Shown here: positions 57,713 to 64,000 of the stretch, piece by piece
Position numbering within the stretch: the stretch's first letter is position 1
Layout: every line of letters begins with the position of its first letter
Assembly (NCBI RefSeq): GCF_022539505.1
Contig: NC_061513.1
Coordinates: forward strand, 177,846,017 to 177,910,016
DNA length: 64,000 nt
Direction: 5' to 3'
Source of the DNA: Lolium rigidum
Lineage: Eukaryota > Streptophyta > Magnoliopsida > Poales > Poaceae
Notes under the pieces: model-generated
Seen by the model: the letters and a program-made list of their open reading frames with translations, nothing else
Told to the model about the DNA's origin: nothing
The model's database searches: none
Translations under genes and position numbers: made by a program

Positions 57713-60700
57713 TTACGGAGTTTCTCTTTCCTTCGAATCCTTTTGAAGCTTGTCGACAATTATATTGGCGGGCAACACCACCTTCGGGTACAGCGTCTCC
57801 AAGTCACCGACCGCGTTGGCGATGCTCAGCAGATTTGCCGAAGGATAGCGTGCAAGGACGAGGGCAAGTGTAAATCTGGCTCCCGCAAAAACTCGGGCTC
57901 GCACCAAATCACGAATTTTCTTGGTATTCCCAAATTCGACATCGTAGTCAACAGCCGTAGGAGGGACCGCGTTCAAAGGAAACATCGTCCTCCAAATTAC
58001 CCTTAGGGCTTTGTAGCACTTGTCGAAGAAATGATGGACTTCGTCGGACCCGATCTTGAAATTGTGCGAGCAGCTCGAAGCCTTCGAATGCTCCTGCCAG
58101 AAAATTTCTTCGGCTGATGACAGCTGAGTCAACGCGTTCACGCGCTCGTGAATCCGTTTGTTCTCTTCAGCACGGTTCAGGGCTATGACTGGTAAAGGAA
58201 TCGATGGAAGATCAGGCAATACACTTTTGACAAAGAATAACGAGCACAAGGACCAGGGAACTTACAGTTCAAGCTTTCAGTGGCCTTACGCAGTTCAGTA
58301 AGAGCATAGCGCTCTATGTCGGCTGCAATCTCGCCCTTCTTCTTGATAATGGCGGCCAATGCATAGGTATTGCGCAGATCCTTTTCCATCTGTGTGATCC
58401 GGTCCTTCATATGCTGGATTCAATCAGCTTCAGAGAGAACACCCGAAGAATCATCGACAAACGCAGGCACTGGGAAAACCTGCAAAAAACAGCGTCAAAG
58501 GCATGACAGATTGCTTCGCTCCAGCATCAAAAGTAACTCCCATCGGGAGAATGCAAGTATAAATGTCATAACAAAGGTGCACCAGCAGCATTGCTAGCAC
58601 GGAATTCATTACAATCACAAGTTTTACGACAGAACATTGTTTCACATCAATTCAAAAAGAAGATTGTTACAAGAATCAGGGGGCTTGAGTCTGGGTTGAT
58701 AAGCTAGGGCCAGCCGACGTTTTCTTTGATGAAACCAGCTCAAGGAGCTGGCGTGCACACACAAGGGCTGACATCTTGAAGATGCTTAAATCAATATGAA
58801 CTGCCCATCTTGATCTTTCGGCAGCTCCCTAGACATCTCCTCAATATCGGCCTTGAAGCCATGACCCATCATAAGTTGAAAGGCAAGGAGAGCACCATAG
58901 GTGCGCGAAGTACGTTTGAATACCTCGATAACCCACTTGGTGTCAACTGCGAAGGCGTCGATCAACTGCCCCAGAGTCTTGTCTTGACTGATCTTGGGGA
59001 AGATCATCGAGTGCATTCGCGCCATGGCACCTTTGCCTCTTTCAAGGAGCTCCCGTGTAAGCTGGTGTGCGGCAAGCGTCATGGACACGTTGTTTGCCGG
59101 AGAATTGTTTGGAACTTTATCCAAAGTATCGGCAGGGATGCCAGCGGCCTCTGCAAAGGAATGAAATGGGAAAGGTTACTATCAAAGGATCAAATTTGCA
59201 AAGCGACAATCGACAAGAAAGCATAAGAAGAAATACCAAGCAAAGCCAAGGAAGATTGGCGAAGAAGTTCATCCTTTTCAGTCAGCCGAGCTTCGGCGAC
59301 CAGCCTGGATGCTTCCTCTTCCTTCAGCTTCTCCTTCAGCCTGTTGAGTTCCTCCTTCAGGGAGTCGACTTCTTGGCGAGCCGTAGCAGCTTTTTTAATG
59401 GCGCCCTCCAACTTCGAGGAAGAAGATTTAACTTCCTCCTGCAGCCGAACCTTGTCCGCTTCCAGGGAGGTAAATTGGGAGGCAAAGGCCTCCAAAGAAG
59501 ATATAACGCCCCGTAGATCCTTAAGGAAAAGAGAAAAAAAGTTGTTTGACGAAGAATCATTAATCAAGACATATTCAGGGAAACTCGTGTTGTGATCGAG
59601 AAAGACTTACGGGTTTTCCTGAAGAAGGAATCGTGGCGGCAGCAGCCGAAGGAATATCCTTCCCCCTGGAAAGGGAGGAAGCAGTCGATACCTGGGCCGC
59701 AGGGGCAGCAGTAGGAGCTGAAGCTTCGGAAGCTGCGACGTCCGGCGGAGCGGCGCCAGATTTGGCCTTCTTGGACGGAGGACCGATGAAACCCTCGTCA
59801 CTGTGAAAGGGAATGGTTGACAAGGATTATGAAGAGAAATGCGAACGATGAAGGAAAAATACGGATTTTAGGAAAAAGGCGCTTACAGGTCGAAGAGTTC
59901 ATCCTCGTCGGCAAAGCTGCCGGTTGATCTCTTCACAGGTGAAGCTCTGGCATCCTCCACAGCTGCATGAACAAAGGCATCGTGATCAGCATCATCATCA
60001 CGCACTGATCCCGCTGTGTCGCAAGTATCATTGGCTGGGGGAGGAAGATCGGTGTAGATGGCCTCAGAATCTATCGGGTCATCGTGCTCGTTCTTTGAGC
60101 TCGTGTACTCAGCAGTATGAAAATCAACATGAACTGAAGAACCTCTTCCTTCGGAAGTCTCGTTTGGTAAATCATGCAAGTTTCCAGAACCTATGGGGAT
60201 CTGTCGAAGAAGAGAACAAATAAGAACAATAGTAGTTGTCGACAAAGCGAAACAGGATAATAGAAGTACGAGAAGGGAAATTTACCTCTATCAGCGGATG
60301 ATCGGCATCAAGAGGAGAGTAAGAAGATACCAATGGGATCGAGTCTTCCTAACTGAAGAGAGTGAGGCGACGAACTTCATCAAGCAGCTCTTTTTCCGAT
60401 AGTTCAACTATGTTTATCCTAGTTTCATCCTTTGGACCTGAATACAACCACATCGGGCGAACCCTTGCCATGACTGGCTGGACTCGGCGTTTCAAGAACA
60501 CCGCGGTTACCTCTGTGCCGATCATGGTCTGACCATCGGCTTCTTTGATCCGAAGGAATCTGGAAAATAACTCATCGGCTGCTGATCTTTCATCAGGAGA
60601 AAGGATGTTTTTCCAAGAATGCTTAGGCTTGGCTTCAAGAACGTCGGCAAAGCAAGGAAGTTGGGACTCGGTTGTTGAGGAATCCTTAACATAAAACCAT

Positions 60701-61314
60701 TTCAGTCTCCATCCTTGCACAGATTCTCTCATTGGGAAACTGAAATAGTTGACTTCTGAACGGACAACGAACCCCACTCCTCCAATGACGAAGGGTCCAA
60801 TACTACTGTTGTATCTCTTTACAAAGAAAATTTTCTTCCACAATCCAAAGTGAGGCTCGATGCCCAAGAACGCCTCGCAAAAGGTGATGAACACAGCAAC
60901 ATGAAGGATTGAGTTGGGGGTAAGTTGCCACAGTTGAATTTCGTAAGTCCGTAGAAGGCGATGAAGGAACTCGTGAGCAGGAAGTGAGAGACCCCGATAC
61001 AAGAACGACAAGAACATCACGGTAAAACCAGCGGGAGGATTGGGCCGAGAGATCGCACCTGGGAGAATCACGTTCTCCTCGGCGGAGGAGACTAGGCCGA
61101 GGCTTCGGGCCCTCTTCTCATCACGCTTTGTGATGGAGGACGCTAGCCAATCTCCGGGTTTGGCTGCAGCTACCGAGCTTGGCGGTGCTGGCGGCGCCGG
61201 AGGTGGGGGAGGTGCGTCTGGAGCGCTCCTCTTTGCAAGATTCGAGGAGGCCTTGGCGGTGGCGCTACCGCTCGCAGAACTGGCGGCGGTGGCGAGGTTC
61301 CTCTTCTTCACCAT
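57713..61314 (-). pseudogene. Antisense multi-exon gypsy-type ORF of element C
   Basis: Minus-strand exons inferred from GT/AG borders: 61314-60286, 60200-59887, 59800-59611, 59519-59237, 59150-about 58676, 58479-58266 and 58188-57713. Exon 1 begins MVKKRNLATAASSAS, with an alanine/proline-rich region and then the 'putative gypsy type transposon' domain (Pfam PF04195 type): FTVMFLSFLYRGLSLPAHEF and FITFCEAFLGIEPHFGLWKK. Exon 4 is a strong coiled coil (VDSLKEELNRLKEKLKEEEA). Later exons are helical without a known domain. It is broken by TAG at 60349-60351 (exon 1), a frameshift near 58795, and TGA near 58425 where CGA is expected. The border of exon 5 is uncertain. A CACGTG box near 61477 and CTACTTAAAATC upstream suggest its own promoter. 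Role in the retrotransposon life cycle is unknown. Confidence 0.75.
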
Positions 61315-61739
61315 CGCGAGATCTAGGGAAAATCTGAAAACGGTGGTGGCGGCGCAGCAGTTGTGGAAGAGAAAGGAAGAAGAAGAACAGGAGGGTGCTG
61401 TGATGACTATGAGGGAATGATAGGGATTTTACCCTGAAAGATTTTAAGTAGAGGAGAACTTGAGGATTACGTGGGCACGTGTCATTGCTGCCAGTTAATT
61501 AAGAGGACCCTTTCTTCCAGTGGAGATCGCGGAAATCGAGGAGGCGCCTTGGTAACTGTACATGAAAGGCGGATTTTACTTAAAAACAGAGTCAAGCAGA
61601 GCTAGGATGGGCCCAGCGGGTCGCGTCTTGTCAGTCAAAATCAAAGTGTCAATAACGTCATCCATGACGTCGTAAGAAACGCTCGAAGTATTCGAAGAAA
61701 TGTGAAAAGGTATCGGATGGTGAACTTGAGTCTATGTAC

Positions 61740-62326
61740 GGATTGAGAGCATCCGCACCTAGACTCGGGGGCTACTCCCATCAGGAGCGCTGGACGCGCA
61801 CCCGATAGAAAGAGGACTCGAAGGTATTCATATGAATAAGCGTCTAAGGAAAAGGATGAAATGTTCGACTCGAGTCTGCACCCGGATGCAAGCGCCCGCG
61901 CCCAGACTCGGGGGCTACTCCCATTGGGAGCGTTGGACGCGCACCCGACGGAACTTTTTTGTACTCCAGGATCATGCCCGGGGACTTGATTCTGTGTAGG
62001 GTAACGTTGTTTTGCCATCGGCAGTTAACCCGCAAAAGTTGGGCATGTTACTCATTATCCCTTACGCGCGGATGACCCATGAAGATCTACAGAAAAACTT
62101 CGGCAGAGCAAAACATTCGAGTGGTACAACTTGAGTCTACGCACGGATTGCAAGCATCCGTACCTAGACTCGGGGGCTACTCCCATCGGGAGCGCTGGAT
62201 GCGCACCCGATAGAAGAAGATGACGTCGATATAAGGAGGACAAGAGCAATTGAGGAGAAGAACAGTAGGTGGAGGCACACTTTAGTCTCTACCCGAACTA
62301 TCTTCGGCTAGACACTCGGGGGCTAC
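61740..62326 (+). repeat. Near-LTR repeat units and PPT of element C
   Basis: Three units containing AGACTCGGGGGCTACTCCCA and GCGCTGGA.GCGCACCCGA occur near 61763, 61902 and 62166. The last copy of the purine core, CACTCGGGGGCTAC (62313-62326), abuts the 3' LTR and is the PPT. Element A has the same kind of units in reverse. Confidence 0.82.
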
Positions 62327-62868
62327 TGACGTGGGCATTACCCTTCGGGTAACCGACATTGCCCTACCCTATACAATCTAACCGGAGGCCCATGAAGGTA
62401 TTCGATGGCAAGATGGGCCACTCGGATGTCGCAGCAGAAGATTCCTTGGCGAGCAAGACAAGGAACGATCCGAACAAGGAAAGTTTAGAGCTAGAACTAT
62501 TGTAAAACTACTCGTACTCGGTTAGACTTCTTGAGACCTGGCCTCCTATATAAAGGCCAGGAGAGGGGCTGCAGAGGGACACAATCAACCTTAGCAATCA
62601 TAGCCACCAGAAGTCTAGAGCTAGGTCGCCGCAGCGCTTAGTCTCTCGACGAGATCTCAGCCGAACCTTTCGGCACCCTATTGTAACCCATTATTATCAT
62701 AATCAAGATCAGACATGCAGGACGTAAGGGTTTTACCTCATCGAGGGCCCCGAACCTGGGTAAATCGCTCTCCCCACTTGTCTGTGAACCGATGTCTCGT
62801 ATCAGCTTGCAGGATTCCATCAACCCTAAGCCCCAATCGGAGGGCATTGCCGAGGAGTACCCTCTACA
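62327..62868 (+). repeat. 3' LTR of element C
   Basis: It starts TGACGTGGGCATTACCC and ends CCTCTACA, followed by the ACGTC duplication. It matches 53237-53777 almost throughout. Confidence 0.93.
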
Positions 62869-62873
62869 ACGTC

Positions 62874-63288
62874 CAAAACGTATCTACTTTCCCGAACTAA
62901 CATAGGCATCTCCAATGGGCCTTCCGAAGACGGTACCCGGGGTTTATTGAAGGCCCACGACCCGAAGTTTTATGAAGCCCGGAAGCCCAGTTAAGAGATA
63001 GTTTGGAAAGATAGAGTTGTATTAGGAATAATGACTTGTAACGATTACGGGACGAACTCAAAGAGTCTCCCGGTCTTTGTAACTTGTACATCATGAAGCC
63101 CTCGACTCCACCTCCTATATAAGGGGGAGTCGAGGGAGAAAGAGGGGATCGATTTCATTGTCAACGTAACCCTAGTTTTCTAGCACTCGAGTACTTTTCC
63201 GGCTGAACCCTCGAGATCTACTTGCCCTCTACTTTCCTGAAAACCCTAGTCTACAATCCGTAGGCATTGACAAGTCGATACTTTGTCA
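62874..63288 (+). repeat. Right part of element D LTR
   Basis: It continues 53236 after removal of C (total LTR about 424 bp). The promoter string CTCCTATATAAGGGGGAGTC lies near 63112, and the LTR ends CTTTGTCA. It is related to the LTR of element A. Confidence 0.88.
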
Positions 63289-63290
63289 AT

Positions 63291-63308
63291 TGCGTCGTCT
63301 GTGGGAAT
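63291..63308 (+). promoter_or_regulatory. PBS of element D (slightly decayed)
   Basis: TGCGTCGTCTGTGGGAAT, 2 nt after the LTR. It matches TGGCGCCGTCTGTGGGAA with one lost base and one C-to-T change. Confidence 0.78.
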
Positions 63309-63333
63309 TAGAGGCGACAAGGAGCTGATCTCG

Positions 63334-64000
63334 ATGGCATGTTCAACAGCGTCGACATCTTCGGTGGCAAACAACGCGATGGACAGAGGTAAACAGATCG
63401 GAACTGATCTAGTCGATTTTGTTCCTCACCCGCCCTCCCGTGTGGATGCATATGCATATCTGGAGGAGCCTATGGAGATGATGTTCAGGAGGTTCCACCT
63501 CCGCATCGGAAAAGAGGGATCGCATCGTCTCGAGACTTCAATTTCGTCGAGATCGTCGGCAGCCGATTCCGATTTCTCGGAATCATCGTCATCGTTCGAG
63601 ACAGGCGCCGAGGAGATCTCACCGCCATGCCTCATCAAGTATGCGACAAGCGGAAGACTCATCAAGATCTTCGGCAGCATGTCCGTCGGGTCGTCTGCGG
63701 ACTCCAATATAAGCAACAACTCAGACAGCGTCCATAGCTTCGACTTCATCGACAAATCTACTTCTGTTCGGGGGGTCCTCGCCGATCTATGCGATGGTGT
63801 CACCAACCCCGACAAAAACCAAACTCCAAAATATCATCAAGTTTATCCAATCGGAGAAGCGAGTCGCCCAGAGGAGGAGACATCAGAGGCTTTCGATGAT
63901 TTGGGAAATCCATACATCGATCCCGCTGATCTTATGCGAGGTTTAGGCACCAAGTATGTCGGACCTGCAACACGACAGATGGTGCAACTCCCGCAAGTGG
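63334..64000 (+). CDS. Element D gag-like ORF, N-terminal part, open at window end
   Basis: The ATG at 63334 opens 222 codons without a stop to the end of the window. It lies 45 bp behind the LTR, where gag begins. The sequence starts MACSTASTSSVANNAMDRGK, is rich in Ser and acidic residues, and contains YLEEPMEMMFRRFHLRIG and LMRGLGTKYVGPATRQMVQL. I recognise no catalytic domain; it looks like the variable N-terminal extension of a grass gypsy gag. Unlike the C and B copies it shows no break, so this copy may be younger. The rest lies beyond the window. Confidence 0.65.
   Translation, partial: MACSTASTSSVANNAMDRGKQIGTDLVDFVPHPPSRVDAYAYLEEPMEMMFRRFHLRIGKEGSHRLETSISSRSSAADSDFSESSSSFETGAEEISPPCLIKYATSGRLIKIFGSMSVGSSADSNISNNSDSVHSFDFIDKSTSVRGVLADLCDGVTNPDKNQTPKYHQVYPIGEASRPEEETSEAFDDLGNPYIDPADLMRGLGTKYVGPATRQMVQLPQV

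Larger units (their letters stand above)
53237..62868 (+). mobile_element. Complete non-autonomous LTR retrotransposon C
   Basis: LTRs of about 541 bp (53237-53777 and 62327-62868), PBS, PPT and identical ACGTC duplications (53232-53236 and 62869-62873) define the whole element, 9632 bp. By eye about a dozen differences separate the LTRs, so insertion is fairly recent. Sense strand: decayed gag and protease (54177-57001), ending in a natural stop before any reverse transcriptase. Antisense strand: a decayed multi-exon gypsy-type ORF (57713-61314). It is inserted in the loop of the terminal hairpin of the D LTR. Confidence 0.95.

Overview
The window looks like intergenic DNA of a large-genome pooid grass (Triticeae or a relative such as oat or ryegrass). 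Almost every base can be assigned to nested transposable elements, and I found no cellular gene, tRNA, rRNA or CRISPR array. The grass assignment rests on the LTR families, the Helitron and PIF/Harbinger termini, and the antisense gypsy-type ORF. Family names are deliberately not pressed, because no database search was possible. A 100-N assembly gap lies at 24407-24506.

Layout. (1) 1-7805: 3' part of a non-autonomous large-LTR element (LARD-like; 3.8 kb LTR, 1.8 kb non-coding interior). (2) 7811-8019, 13237-14345 and 21112-21429: pieces of one reverse-oriented LTR (element G), split by a 5.2 kb solo LTR (8020-13231, TSD TATTA) and by a complete reverse element F (14346-21106, TSD GTGCG). (3) 21430-22459 and 36833-37282: G interior, including a decayed pol C-terminus, split by reverse element E (22460-36827). 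The left LTR of E is itself split by a chimera (22674-31664) made of the 3' half of one element (A) and the 5' half of another (B), with gag and protease remains. (4) 37875-52154: a second giant solo LTR (TSD CAAGG) holding a Helitron (H1), plus a reverse Helitron (H3) that contains a PIF/Harbinger transposon and a third Helitron (H2). (5) 52268-64000: element D, whose LTR has a PPT on its left and a PBS on its right. That LTR is interrupted by complete element C (53237-62868, TSD ACGTC). An open gag-like frame of D runs off the window end.

How the parts relate. None of the LTR elements seen here shows a reverse transcriptase or integrase. E and F each carry one lineage-specific ORF plus shared cis modules. 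C carries decayed gag and protease in sense and a multi-exon gypsy-type ORF in antisense. They would therefore depend on enzymes supplied in trans. The one intact enzyme-sized ORF is the PIF/Harbinger transposase (46077-47399), which appears to have lost one catalytic aspartate. Four LTR families start with TGATACGT, three of them with a terminal hairpin. E and F share an internal hairpin plus PPT-like repeat and a 53-bp block. These shared cis elements are the most unusual signal in the window.
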